A DNA stretch of 64,000 bases from Polyangiaceae bacterium (GCA_020633205.1 JACKEB010000020.1:186001-250000); one strand, 5' to 3'; counted from the stretch's first letter, positions 54,179 through 62,632 are shown. Notes: generated from the sequence alone by a model not told the origin. Numbers and translations: made by a program.

Positions 54179-54524
54179 ATGTCATCGGGTACCCGGCAGA
54201 CGCTTGGACGACATGCGCTGCGTCACCAGATCGCCTCCGGTGGGTTGGCGACGGTGCCCTTCCTTGAGGCATTGAAGAGCTATCGTCAGGCGGACGCAAT
54301 CATGGCCGTGCCGTCAACTCGTGGCGCGGGCGCGAGAACATTGGCGGAGCTGGGCCGGCTACTCGAGGCCAGTGAAGAAGCAGCGAGTCTTGGAGATCCC
54401 GTCGGAGGTTGACGAGCCGCGCGCGTTCGTCAACGCGCGTGCCGATGCGGTGCGCCTGGTCGCCTAGCTGGACGCCTGCATTCCGCCCCTACTCGTGAAA
54501 GTGAGCGCGCCGTCTGGTAGCTCC
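54179..54524 (+). pseudogene. Chimeric remnant: kinase start fused to TPR-gene middle by deletion
   Basis: The first 26 codons read 'MSSGTRQTLGRHALRHQIAS' then GGLATV. This matches the start of the intact kinase at 58593 (MSSATRQTVGRYALHDQIAS, GGMATV). The next codons read 'LEALKSYRQADAIMAVPSTR', matching the TPR gene at about residue 52 (PEALESYRKADAIMGVPSTR). After a frameshift near 54395 comes 'VDEPRAFVNARADAVRLV', a stop, and 'LVKVSAPSGSS', matching EPRAFVNARAEAVRLVKEL and LISVSAPAGSE. So about 1.7 kb between the two genes was lost. The copy is dead. Confidence 0.93.
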
Positions 54525-54660
54525 ATCACCATGGGTCATCCGCCGCACCCAGGCCTCGGACAGCGTCGCCGCCTCGAGAGATCCCCGGGCGCGCTCGATC
54601 CGAGTCAGTTCCGCAGTGATTCGGTTCGTGATGCTGAAGCTCGGAGCGAATGCCATGGGT

Positions 54661-54838
54661 CTACGCCGCTCCGCAGCACTTCTTGTACTTCTTCCCGCTT
54701 CCGCAGGGACATGGGGAGTTGCGATCGACCTTCGTGGAGACCGCCTGAGCGCCTTCGCCAGGGAGGCGCCCGCGGTTTCTGAGGTACATCTCTTCGAGCG
54801 TTGGTAGATCCTTACTCCTTCCCGCCAGGCGGGCGATG
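54661..54838 (-). CDS. SEC-C/YecA-like protein, exon 2 of intron-split gene
   Basis: The 3' exon of a gene split by a group II intron. It encodes 59 complete residues, beginning IARLAGRSKDLPTLEEMYLR and ending with the SEC-C zinc motif 'SPCPCGSGKKYKKCCG'. In SecA and YecA-like proteins this motif binds zinc. Exon 1 lies at 56822-57273. With the intron removed, GG from exon 1 and C from exon 2 make one Gly codon, and the whole frame stays open to the TAG at 54661. Without splicing exon 2 would not be joined to its start. Confidence 0.83.
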
Positions 54839-54860
54839 GTCAAAGTCAAGACCCCCGTAC

Positions 54861-54893
54861 AAACCGTGCATGCGGATTTCCCGCACACGGCTT
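54861..54893 (-). ncRNA. Group II intron domain V
   Basis: On the minus strand a 33-nt hairpin reads AAGCCGTGTGCGG, GAAA, TCCGCATGCACGGTTT. It has the AGC catalytic triad near its 5' side, a bulge, and a GAAA tetraloop, as in bacterial group II introns. It lies 25 bp after the maturase stop. Confidence 0.88.
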
Positions 54894-54918
54894 ACCAGTA
54901 GCCACTCAGCGCACAGCA

Positions 54919-56397
54919 TTACGCGGCCTCCATGATTCTGGATTGCTCCGGATAGCGGACGGTTCCTCGGAGTTGGTACAGGCCCAGACGGTGGAAGTAG
55001 TTGCGATCCCAGCGGTCGACTTGTTTGGGTTTCAGGTGGCGACCCTTACGGGCCACCAACAGCCCTTGCAGCTGCTTCCAAACATAGGTGTCGAGCTGAT
55101 TGAATCGCTTCGCAGCGTTTCCCGTGCGGAAGTAGTTTCCCCACCCCCGCAGTACGGGGTTCAGCTGTTCGATGACGTCACGGATATCCGCGTGGCATCT
55201 CGAGCGGGGGGTGAGCTGCTTCACACGGCTCCGGATCCGCTGCATCGCGCGCTGGGACGGCCAGCGATGGAGGAAGTAGAGCCGCTCGCCCGACCTCTCC
55301 AGCACCTTGCCGCTCAGCCGCTTGTGCAGATGACAGCCAAGAAAGTCAAAGCCCTGCTTGCCATCGTAGAGCTCGACTCGCCTGGTCTTTTCCGGATGTA
55401 GCTCGAGACCGAGGCGCTGCAAGATCACTCGGATCCGCGCCTCGGCCAGCTCGCAATCCTTCCTGGTGCGACAGATCACCACGAAGTCGTCCGCGTAGCG
55501 CACCAGCGTTCCATAGGGAGCGCTGTGGCGGGTCCACAAGACGTCGAGCACATGCAGGTAGATGTTGGACAGCAAAGGAGAGATCACTCCCCCTTGCGGC
55601 GTGCCGCCCACCGACGCCTTCACGACGCCGTCCTCCATCACTCCTGCTTCGAGCCACTGCCGCAGCAACTTCAGCACCCGACGATCCGAGATGCGCCGCC
55701 CAACCAGCTTCATCAGCTTGGCGTGGTCGATGCTTCCAAAGTAGTCGCGGATGTCAGCGTCCAGCACGTGGTGACCACCCTTGGCGCCCAGTTTCCTCAG
55801 CGTCTCGAGCGCCATCGGCGCGCTGCGCCGGGGACGAAACCCGTAAGAACAAGGCAGAAAATCCGCCTCGAAAATGGGCTCAATCACCAGCTTCGCCGCC
55901 ATCTGCACCACCCGATCGCGCACCGTCGGGATGCCTAGTGGCCGCTTCTTACCATCGGCTTTGGGGATGTACTGCCGCCGCACCACCTGCGGCCGATACC
56001 TCCCCGCTTTCAGCTCAGCTTGTAATTCCTCGAGGAATCGCTGAGCCCCGTACTCCTCCACGTCGCAGATCGACTGGCGATCCACGCCCGCGGCTCCTTG
56101 GTTCTGTCTGACTCGCTTCCACGCCTCCTGGAGGATGTCACCCCGCCAGATGTGGTCGTAAAGGGCGTGAAAGCGCCTGTCCGGTGCCCGCTTGGCTGCT
56201 GCATATAGTTGGCGTTGTAGTTGTTGCGCTTTTCCGCGCGGCTTACGCCTGCCGGGGTCGTTAGGTCCGGACTTGCCGGCCATTCCCTCACGCTTACCTA
56301 CGCTTCCAACACGACTACCGCAGGGACCCTTCCCTCCTGCCGCGTTTTGCCGCACGGCATTCGTTCCCGCTGGTTGCCCAGCGGTCTTCGGTACCAT
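54919..56397 (-). CDS. ltrA: Group II intron reverse transcriptase/maturase
   Basis: A 492-residue intron-encoded protein. Reverse transcriptase domains include 'RRQYIPKADGKKRPLGIPTV' (RT1-2), FLPCSYGFRPRRSA, 'GGTPQGGVISPLLSNIYLHV' (RT4) and the active site RYADDFVVIC (RT5). The maturase X domain has LRGWGNYFRTG. No CxxC/HNH endonuclease domain follows, so the protein has RT and maturase only. I chose ATG 56397 because CGAGGGGATC precedes it; ATG 56283 (MAGKSGPND) is an alternative. The frame is open back into exon 1 up to 57273. Confidence 0.93.
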   Translation of the reverse strand: MVPKTAGQPAGTNAVRQNAAGGKGPCGSRVGSVGKREGMAGKSGPNDPGRRKPRGKAQQLQRQLYAAAKRAPDRRFHALYDHIWRGDILQEAWKRVRQNQGAAGVDRQSICDVEEYGAQRFLEELQAELKAGRYRPQVVRRQYIPKADGKKRPLGIPTVRDRVVQMAAKLVIEPIFEADFLPCSYGFRPRRSAPMALETLRKLGAKGGHHVLDADIRDYFGSIDHAKLMKLVGRRISDRRVLKLLRQWLEAGVMEDGVVKASVGGTPQGGVISPLLSNIYLHVLDVLWTRHSAPYGTLVRYADDFVVICRTRKDCELAEARIRVILQRLGLELHPEKTRRVELYDGKQGFDFLGCHLHKRLSGKVLERSGERLYFLHRWPSQRAMQRIRSRVKQLTPRSRCHADIRDVIEQLNPVLRGWGNYFRTGNAAKRFNQLDTYVWKQLQGLLVARKGRHLKPKQVDRWDRNYFHRLGLYQLRGTVRYPEQSRIMEAA

Positions 56398-56821
56398 GAT
56401 CCCCTCGGACTCCCGCTGTGCAGTGGCCGATTTCGCCCTTGGCTTATACGACACACCTCGCCCTGACTTGGGCCGCACAGACGGGCCTCCCGAGTTCCGC
56501 GCTCCTCCTTGCACACGTGCTGCCCCCCCTACCCCGCCGGAGCCGGCGGCGAGCTTCGGTGCTCTCGCCGTCGATGTTGCCTTCGCCGTGAAATGAGCGG
56601 CTCGGCCTCCGGATTGTTTCTCTGTCGAGGCTGCAGGTTTCACTTCATGTTGCGGCCCGCGTGCTTGCTCCCCGCTACGCAGCTCTCGCTGCTTCACGAG
56701 CTTTTGACACCCCGCTCGGGCAGGGAGATCTCTCTCCACTACCTGGGGCCTGCTACCCGGCGCACCGACGCTTACCGGGACGGGACTCTCACCCGCTGGA
56801 GAAACGCAGCTAGCGAAACAC

Positions 56822-57273
56822 CCAGCATCCTGCGAACAGGCTTCCAAGTCTTTCGCGTCACGGCGCACCATGTCCGGGAGCTCAGCACAGGCGCTCGCGA
56901 GCCAGTCCGCTTTGGTGCCTTCGATGCTGACCTGTGGATCGTCGAGGACGGTCGGATCGGCGAGGGCCAGGAGGACGAAGGCGATCTCCTCTTCCTCGCG
57001 GAGCCAGTCTTGATCCAGCTCCATCACCTCGAGGTAGGCGCTGCAGAACTCGGCGGCCGCTTCGAGATCGTCGGCCTCGGGGGTGATCATGCCCTCCTTC
57101 TCCAGCGTATCGCCGACCTCGTTGTATTGATCCATCAGCGCTGCGAGCGCGGGGCCGTCCGCTTCGCTCAGCTGGCGGTCCCGGAACACCATCGGCAGCC
57201 ACTCGCTCGGCGGCACCATTTGCCGCGCGGAGAAGACCGCGACGAACACCCCTATCACCTCTTCCGGGGTCAT
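56822..57273 (-). CDS. SEC-C/YecA-like protein, exon 1 of intron-split gene
   Basis: The 5' exon encodes 150 residues and two bases of the next codon. It begins MTPEEVIGVFVAVFSARQMV and is acidic and helical (EAAAEFCSAYLEVMELDQDW, EEEEIAFVLLALADP), as in UPF0149/YecA-like proteins. It ends at GATGCTGG before the intron. Joined to exon 2 it gives a 209-residue protein with the SEC-C zinc motif at the end. The gene lies 115 bp downstream of the Gly-rich lipoprotein on the same strand. Its function, as in the family, is not established. Confidence 0.8.
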
Positions 57274-57350
57274 CGACTGCTCGCCGTCGAGCAGCGCCTT
57301 GAGGGCCTGCAGGCCTGGATCGTGGATGAAATCACCGGCGGATTCTCCGC

Positions 57351-57390
57351 CGTTCCGCCGTTCCGCCGTTCCGCCGAGCCTGTCGAGGCT
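57351..57390. repeat. 8-bp tandem repeat and perfect hairpin between lipoprotein and SEC-C genes
   Basis: Three copies of CGTTCCGC (57351-57374) are followed by a perfect 5-bp hairpin AGCCT-GTCG-AGGCT at 57377-57390 that reaches the lipoprotein stop codon. This may act as a terminator-like structure or belong to a dispersed repeat family. There is no T-run. Confidence 0.75.
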
Positions 57391-58504
57391 AGGGCCCGAC
57401 GAAGTTCACGACGTTCCCCGCGACCTCGTAGTAGGCGGCGGTCAACGTGTTAGGGTTCGGGGCGCCATTGGTCTGGAAGAAGTAGAAACTCGTGGCAGGC
57501 TGCCAGTTCCACTGGAAGTCGTTCGCCGTCTCGTAGAGGTTGCCGTTGTCGAGCATCACGTAGAGGGAGATCCAGAGGCCGCCCTCCACGTAGTTGTCGG
57601 CGTCCCCGACCAGCGTCCAGAACTTCGGGGGCACGCTGCCCTGGGGCGGGGCCGCGCCCGCCTCGTCGACCAGCGCCTGTACGCGGGACTGAGTGATGTT
57701 CAGGTTTGAGTCGACGGAGTAGACCCCGGCGTTGGGGAACGAAGAGAGGTAGACGTCTTCCTTCGCGGGGTTGGTGTTGCTGGTGTGGTTCCAGGGCACG
57801 GAGTAGGCCGCCTCCACCGTGGATGAGTTGTGGAAGAACTTGGAGCCGATGGACGCGTGGCTCCACACGGAACCACGACGCAGGTAATACTGGCCCGACG
57901 TGGTGAAGACGAGCAGCATCGGCGTGCTGAAGACGTCGAGGTTCGTGGTCGCGCTGATGTCCCGGGGCGGTGGCGCACCCGCGCCGGTCCAGACCTGGTC
58001 GAGGGGGAAGGTCTGCCAGGTGTTGGTGGAGAGGCTGAAGCGATGCAGCTTCCAGACGACAGGCGGCGCGCCGCCGCTACCTCCAGAGCCGGAGTCGCCG
58101 CCGCTACCTCCAGAGCCGGAGTTGCCCGCGCTGCCTCCAGTTGCCGTGCCTCCAGTTGCCGTGCCTCCAGTTGCCGTGCCTCCAGCTGCAGCGCCTCCAG
58201 CTGCAGCGCCTCCAGCCGCAGCGCCGCCGACGTCGCTGCCGCCGCTCGAGCTGCCTCCGTTGGGCCAACCGCCGGTCCCTGCGTTGCCGCCGCCTCCGTT
58301 GCCGCCGCCTCCGTTGCCGCTGCCTCCGTTGCCGCTGCCTCCATTGGCGCTGCCGGCGTTGCCGCTGCCTGCGCTGCCTCCCTCACCCGCGAAGCCCGCG
58401 CTGCCCCCATCGCTGACGATGGGGTGGTCCGTCGACTCTCCACACGCCGCGAGGGCGAGCGCGCTGAGCGCCAACGTCGCGGCCGTGAACCTGGCGGATC
58501 GCAT
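57389..58504 (-). CDS. Gly/Ser-rich lipoprotein, copy 2 of the duplicated cassette
   Basis: A 371-residue lipoprotein: MRSARFTAATLALSALALAAC with a lipobox L-A-A-C. The Gly/Asn/Ser-rich linker (about 32-145) contains GGSGN and GG(T/A)A repeats. The globular end (about 148-371) starts VWKLHRFSLSTNTWQTFPLD and contains several Trp and Tyr residues. It resembles a beta-propeller-like protein but matches no family I know. ATG 58504 is used; the ORF runs further upstream but lies opposite the kinase gene. It is divergent from the kinase at 58593. Confidence 0.82.
   Translation of the reverse strand: MRSARFTAATLALSALALAACGESTDHPIVSDGGSAGFAGEGGSAGSGNAGSANGGSGNGGSGNGGGGNGGGGNAGTGGWPNGGSSSGGSDVGGAAAGGAAAGGAAAGGTATGGTATGGTATGGSAGNSGSGGSGGDSGSGGSGGAPPVVWKLHRFSLSTNTWQTFPLDQVWTGAGAPPPRDISATTNLDVFSTPMLLVFTTSGQYYLRRGSVWSHASIGSKFFHNSSTVEAAYSVPWNHTSNTNPAKEDVYLSSFPNAGVYSVDSNLNITQSRVQALVDEAGAAPPQGSVPPKFWTLVGDADNYVEGGLWISLYVMLDNGNLYETANDFQWNWQPATSFYFFQTNGAPNPNTLTAAYYEVAGNVVNFVGP
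58134..58223. repeat. Six 15-bp direct repeats in the Gly-rich linker
   Basis: Units of CCTCCAGTTGCCGTG (three exact copies) and CCTCCAGCTGCAGCG (two exact and one nearly exact copy) run without gap from 58134 to 58223. They encode repeats of five residues in the lipoprotein linker. Confidence 0.9.
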
Positions 58505-58592
58505 TCCCACAAGGCTACCAGCGGCGTCGCGGATCCCGAACACAAATCGCCCCGATTGGCCTGGGTCCGAGAGCGTGCGATACTCGCGCTTC

Positions 58593-60146
58593 ATGTCGTC
58601 GGCTACGAGGCAGACAGTTGGGCGATACGCTCTCCACGACCAGATCGCCTCGGGAGGGATGGCGACGGTGCACGTGGGACGCTTGATGGGGCCCGTTGGT
58701 TTTTCGCGCACCGTGGCCATCAAGCGGCTGCACTCCCACTTCGCCAACGACCCCGAGTTCGTGGCGATGTTCATGGACGAGGCGCATCTCGCCGCGCGGA
58801 TCCGCCACCCAAACGTCGTGAGCATCAGCGACGTGGTCGCGGAGAGGGGCGAACTCTTGCTGGTGATGGACTACGTCGCCGGGGAGTCGCTCTCCAAGCT
58901 CGTGCGGGCCACTCGGCGTCTCGGTCAGACCATCGATCCGCGCATCGCCGTGAAGTTCCTCACCGACGCGCTCGCCGGCCTGCAGGCGGCGCACGAGGTG
59001 AGGGACGACGAGGGGCAGGCGCTCGGCGTCGTCCACCGTGACGTTTCCCCGCAGAATATCCTGGTCGGCGTCGACGGCGTGACTCAGCTGATCGATTTTG
59101 GCGTGGCCAAGGCCGCCGGGCGCATCCAGACCACGCGCGAAGGCCAGCTCAAGGGCAAGCTGGGCTACATGGCGCCGGAGCAGATCCAGCACGGCGTCGT
59201 CGACCAGCGCACGGACATCTACTCTGCGGCGGTGGTGCTGTGGGAGGTGCTAACCGGGCAGCGCCTGTTCAAGGGCGAGGACGCCAACCTGATGTACGAG
59301 GTGCTGCACGCTCCAGTGGAGCCGCCGAGTCATATCCGCCCGGATCTGCCCCCCGAGCTGGACGCGGTGGTGATGCGCGGCCTCGCGCGGGACCCGAACC
59401 AGCGCTTCGCCACGGCGCTCGACTTCGCCGACGCCCTGGAGGACGTCCTCGCCCCCGCCAGCGCTCGTGAGGTCGCACGCTGGGTCCAGTCGACCGGCGC
59501 GGACGCGTTGAAGACGCGCAGCGAGATCGTGGCCGACATGGAGAGCGACTCCGCGCTCTACGCCGATCCGCCGACGGCCGCGCTGCCGTCAGCCGCCTCA
59601 GCGTCCCCGGCCGAGCCAACGCCCGCGCCGCCCCAAGCCGACGTTCAGTACTCCGAGCTGATGGATCCCGGGTTGGGGGTGAGGCGCGCCTTCAAGCCCC
59701 TGCACCTGGCGCTCGCTCTGGTTGGAGTAGTAGCCGGAGGGGCGGTGCTCGCCCTGGGGATCCGCCAGCTGAGCGCCGAACCAGAAGAAGCCAACCCGCC
59801 GGCGACGCAAGCACCAAGTAAAATCCCTGAGGAAACCCAGCAGGCTGCGGCGCCGCGAGATCCCGCCAGCGAAGCCGCCAGGCCAGGCGGCGAGGCGGCG
59901 GCAGGCGAGGCGGCGGCAGGCGAGGCGGCGGCAGGCGAGGCGGAACGCGCCGCGGCGCCCCCCAGCGCCGACGAGCCCGCCGAACCTGTCACCGATCCGG
60001 AACGGGACGGCGAGACGACCGCCAACGAAAGCACCTCGCAGGCTGCAGGCAGCGCGCCGAAGCCCGCTGCAAAGCCCCCGGCTCCGCCAGCGCAGAAGCC
60101 CGCTGGGATCAGCGACGCCGTTCGCAAGGCGAAGTACGGCTTCTGA
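58593..60146 (+). CDS. Transmembrane Ser/Thr protein kinase of the duplicated cassette
   Basis: A 517-residue kinase: MSSATRQTVGRYALHDQIAS then GGMATVHVG, catalytic Lys in TVAIKRLH, HRDVSPQN (about 147), DFGVAKAAG, and GYMAPEQIQHGVVDQRTDIYS. The catalytic loop has Ser in place of the Lys that usually follows HRD-x, a form common in myxobacterial kinases. A membrane helix (HLALALVGVVAGGAVLALGI, about 370-390) precedes an Ala/Glu/Pro-rich outer part with GEAAA repeats. The next gene begins 43 bp later. A dead copy of its first codons lies at 54179. Confidence 0.93.
   Translation: MSSATRQTVGRYALHDQIASGGMATVHVGRLMGPVGFSRTVAIKRLHSHFANDPEFVAMFMDEAHLAARIRHPNVVSISDVVAERGELLLVMDYVAGESLSKLVRATRRLGQTIDPRIAVKFLTDALAGLQAAHEVRDDEGQALGVVHRDVSPQNILVGVDGVTQLIDFGVAKAAGRIQTTREGQLKGKLGYMAPEQIQHGVVDQRTDIYSAAVVLWEVLTGQRLFKGEDANLMYEVLHAPVEPPSHIRPDLPPELDAVVMRGLARDPNQRFATALDFADALEDVLAPASAREVARWVQSTGADALKTRSEIVADMESDSALYADPPTAALPSAASASPAEPTPAPPQADVQYSELMDPGLGVRRAFKPLHLALALVGVVAGGAVLALGIRQLSAEPEEANPPATQAPSKIPEETQQAAAPRDPASEAARPGGEAAAGEAAAGEAAAGEAERAAAPPSADEPAEPVTDPERDGETTANESTSQAAGSAPKPAAKPPAPPAQKPAGISDAVRKAKYGF
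59886..59945. repeat. 15-bp tandem repeats coding GEAAA in the kinase tail
   Basis: About four copies of GGCGAGGCGGCGGCA run in tandem and in frame. They encode the Gly-Glu-Ala-Ala-Ala units in the outer part of the kinase. Confidence 0.88.
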
Positions 60147-60189
60147 GCCGCGACAGACGCGCGCCGATCGGCTACTCTCAGACCCACCC

Positions 60190-61215
60190 GTGCTGCTCCG
60201 TCCGTTCGCCTCGCGCCTCGCGCCCGCCCTGTTGTTGCTCAGTCTGAGCGCGCCCGCCCTGGCAGCGCCGAGCGAGACCGACAAGCGCAAGGCGGCGAGC
60301 CTGATGCTGCAAGGGGACAAGGCTGCGGCGGCCGAGCGTTTCCCCGAGGCACTCGAGAGCTACCGCAAGGCGGACGCCATCATGGGCGTGCCGTCGACGC
60401 GGGTCGCCGTGGCGCGCGCCCTCGCCAAGACTGGCAAGTTGCTCGAGGCGCGGGACGTCGCCCAGCAGGTGCTGGACCTGCCGGAGGCGGCCAACGAGCC
60501 GCGCGCCTTCGTCAACGCTCGCGCCGAGGCGGTGCGCCTGGTGAAGGAGCTGGACGAGCGCTTGCCGACGTTGCTCATCAGCGTCTCGGCGCCTGCGGGG
60601 AGCGAGCCCGACGTGAAGGTCGACGGTGAGGTCCTGCCGAGCGCGCAGGTCGGCGTCGCGCGCCAGGTCGATCCAGGCAGCTACGTGGTCACCGCGGCGA
60701 TCGCCGGCGGGGAGCAGGTGAGCCGGGAGATCACCCTCGAAGAAGGCGTCCGGGAGCGCCTGGAGCTGAACCTCGCAGCGCCGAGCGAGCCCGCGGCAGC
60801 GGACGACCGCGCGACGTTCGATACGGCAGATCCCGGCGGCAACGGTCTGCGCCTCGGCGCCTACGTGAGCCTGGGAGTCGGCCTGGTCGCGACGGGGGTC
60901 GGCGTGTTCTACGCCATCAAGGTCGGAGGCACTCGCGACGACTCGGACGCCGCCTTCGCGCGCTGCGGCTCACCTTGCCGCGACACGCACCCCGAGGCGT
61001 CGAAGGTGCGTGACCTGGACGACCAAGCCGACAACGAGCAGCTGATCAATACCGCGGGCTTCATCGTCGGCGGCGTTGGGCTCGCGACGGGCGTGGCGCT
61101 GTGGCTGCTCTCGAGCGGCGATGAGGCGCCCGAGCGTGCGGTGCGCCCGATCCATCCCGCGGGGATACAGCCTTGGCTGGGGCTGGGCAGCGCGGGTGCC
61201 TTTGGGCGCTTCTGA
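60190..61215 (+). CDS. TPR-type envelope protein partnered with the kinase
   Basis: A 341-residue protein from GTG 60190. A signal peptide (LAPALLLLSLSAPALA) precedes TPR-like helices (about 30-115; 'ALESYRKADAIMGVPSTRVA'). A PEGA-like beta domain follows (about 120-200, LLISVSAPAGSEPDVKVDGE, PGSYVVTAAIAGGE), and two membrane helices lie near the end (LGAYVSLGVGLVATGVGVFYA and FIVGGVGLATGVALWLL). This design is the same as the PEGA protein at 24450-25493, which is also paired with a kinase. The middle part is preserved in the chimeric pseudogene at 54179. Confidence 0.85.
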   Translation: MLLRPFASRLAPALLLLSLSAPALAAPSETDKRKAASLMLQGDKAAAAERFPEALESYRKADAIMGVPSTRVAVARALAKTGKLLEARDVAQQVLDLPEAANEPRAFVNARAEAVRLVKELDERLPTLLISVSAPAGSEPDVKVDGEVLPSAQVGVARQVDPGSYVVTAAIAGGEQVSREITLEEGVRERLELNLAAPSEPAAADDRATFDTADPGGNGLRLGAYVSLGVGLVATGVGVFYAIKVGGTRDDSDAAFARCGSPCRDTHPEASKVRDLDDQADNEQLINTAGFIVGGVGLATGVALWLLSSGDEAPERAVRPIHPAGIQPWLGLGSAGAFGRF

Positions 61216-61299
61216 CAACGCTCCCCCCTCACCCCTATCCAAGATCTCCTGTGTGTCGGCACAGGCGGTCTACATGCCTGTTCCCATCTCCTTCTCCGA

Positions 61300-62132
61300 G
61301 CCCACGATCTCATCGAACGTCGCTTGCTCGATGTGCGCGGGCGCGTATTCGCGACCGCTAGTCAGACGTTGCTCAGGCGCTGGGCGTCGAGAAGGGCACC
61401 CTCTACGGGTACGTCCAGTCCAAGGACGCGCTCTTCGACGCGGCTGTCCGATTCGCAGACGGCCACGGTGTGGAACCCGAGCCGAGCGCTTTGCCGGTGT
61501 CGACGCCCGCGAAGGGCAGCACGGTCGAGTCCATCCAGGCTCGTCTGCTCGATGAGGTGCGCAATCTCGAACTGGCTACCGTGCTGTCGGCACCAAACGG
61601 CAGGCGCACCAGGGCGGACGAGTTCGAGGGCATCGTTCGCGACCTCTTCTGGCGCATGTTCCGAAACCGCCGCGCGCTGAAGCTGATCGATCGATGCTCC
61701 GTCGATCATCCTGAGCTCGCTTCCGTGTGGTGCGAACAGGGGCGTTAGGGGCAGGTCGCGATGCTCACGACCTATCTCGAGAAGCGGAGCGCGACCCGGC
61801 AGGTGCGTGGCGTACCCAACGTGCAGCTCGCCGCTCGGATGACCCTGGAGACCATCGCGCTCTGGGCGATCCACGTGCCCTGGGATCCATCGCCTCGTCC
61901 GTTTTCCGAAGACGAGGTCGAAGAACGCTGTCGTGGACATGAGGGGAAGCTCGTGTTGGCCTTTCGACCCGAGAGTGATGACATCCCGAACCGCTTCCGC
62001 GACCCCACGTATCGATTCCCTCGGGCTGAGCTCCAGGAAGCCGCGCTGCAGCGCGTTGGCCTCAAGCTGGAGCGCTGGGCGCACTCCGCGGCGTCGCTGG
62101 CCACGGTTCTCATGACTGCGATCCGGCCGTAA
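61300..62132 (+). pseudogene. TetR-family regulator, frameshifted and with in-frame stop
   Basis: A TetR-type reading frame begins 'HDLIERRLLDVRGRVFATA', then after a frame change near 61360 continues as 'SDVAQALGVEKGTLYGYVQS', which is the DNA-binding helix-turn-helix of TetR. It runs through KDALFDAAVRFADGHG and 'LLDEVRNLELATVLSAPNGR' to a TAG at 61746-61748. Downstream the same frame continues as 'TTYLEKRSATRQVRGVPNVQ' and LAARMTLETIALWAIHVPWD, the usual TetR ligand domain end. One shift and one stop mean no full protein is made. Confidence 0.85.
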
Positions 62133-62632
62133 CTCGTCGGTTGTTTCTCCTTCCTTCGGGCATGTCCGTCGCGTCCCCGTCGTTCGTTCTAATCCGAACC
62201 GGACTCCACAAATCAAAACGAACTTCTGGCACGTGGATCAAGGGACGCAGCCCCCGATACTCAGCCCTCTGACTAAGCGTTGCTCCCTACCCTCAAGAAC
62301 CTCGCGAATCTGGAGCTCAATATTCCACGCGGAATCTAATCGGCCCAGCAGCCGACACAAAAGTCTAACCCTTTGGTCAGCGCCTGAGCCCTCTCTGGGC
62401 CCTGAACGCTCTCAGAGCCCCCACGCGGACCACCCATCGCTCTTTGTTCCGCGCGGTGCCGATGCACACAAAGAGTGGGCGGAGACGAAGCAGCTTGAAA
62501 AATGCGCGAACGTCGCGCGAGGCGCCGCGAAAGAAGTCTAACCGGTGGGTCGCTTCCGTTGCGGGGTTTGGGGTGAGTGGCACAGCGAAGAGGATTCGAA
62601 CTTTGCCGTGCGGATTAGACTTCGCGTCTCGG
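62133..62632. other. Intergenic region with short inverted repeats and tRNA-like fragments
   Basis: No protein gene is supported. The motif AAGTCTAACC occurs at 62361-62370 and 62533-62543, and its inverse (GGATTAGACTTC) at 62612-62623. The last copy is next to GAGGATTCGAAC (62590-62601). Read on the minus strand, that resembles the T-arm side of a tRNA. The stems do not pair well, so this is a fragment, not a working tRNA. Confidence 0.45.

Larger units (their letters stand above)
54839..56821 (-). mobile_element. Group II intron, about 1983 bp, with maturase
   Basis: The proposed 5' end is GTGTTTCGC. Domain I-like sequence follows (GGGTGAGAGTCCC, CGGGTAGCAGG, GGTGTCAAAAGCT), then the maturase gene at 54919-56397. 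The 3' end has domain V at 54861-54893 and a short domain VI ending TTTGAC. The 5'-GUG...AY-3' ends fit group II introns, and the two flanking exons join in frame. Exact junctions may be off by one or two bases. It interrupts the SEC-C gene in the sense direction. Confidence 0.87.

Noticed and set aside
56860..56866. GTGCGCC at the codon after ACA-GAG-CTC-CCG-GAC-ATG as the intron 5' end
   Set aside because: It fits the GUGCG consensus but lies about 80 nt from the conserved GGGTGAGAGTCCC part, too far, and its exon join is not in frame with an AY 3' end; GTGTTTCGC at 56821 fits both.
54919..57273. A single 784-residue protein from host gene start to maturase end
   Set aside because: The N-terminus belongs to exon 1 of a different gene and the middle is intron RNA structure; the match of exon 2 at 54661 shows the real gene is split.
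57700..58545. Minus-strand frame with QLEA repeats
   Set aside because: It is another frame of the 15-bp linker repeats in the Gly-rich lipoprotein gene, not a gene of its own.
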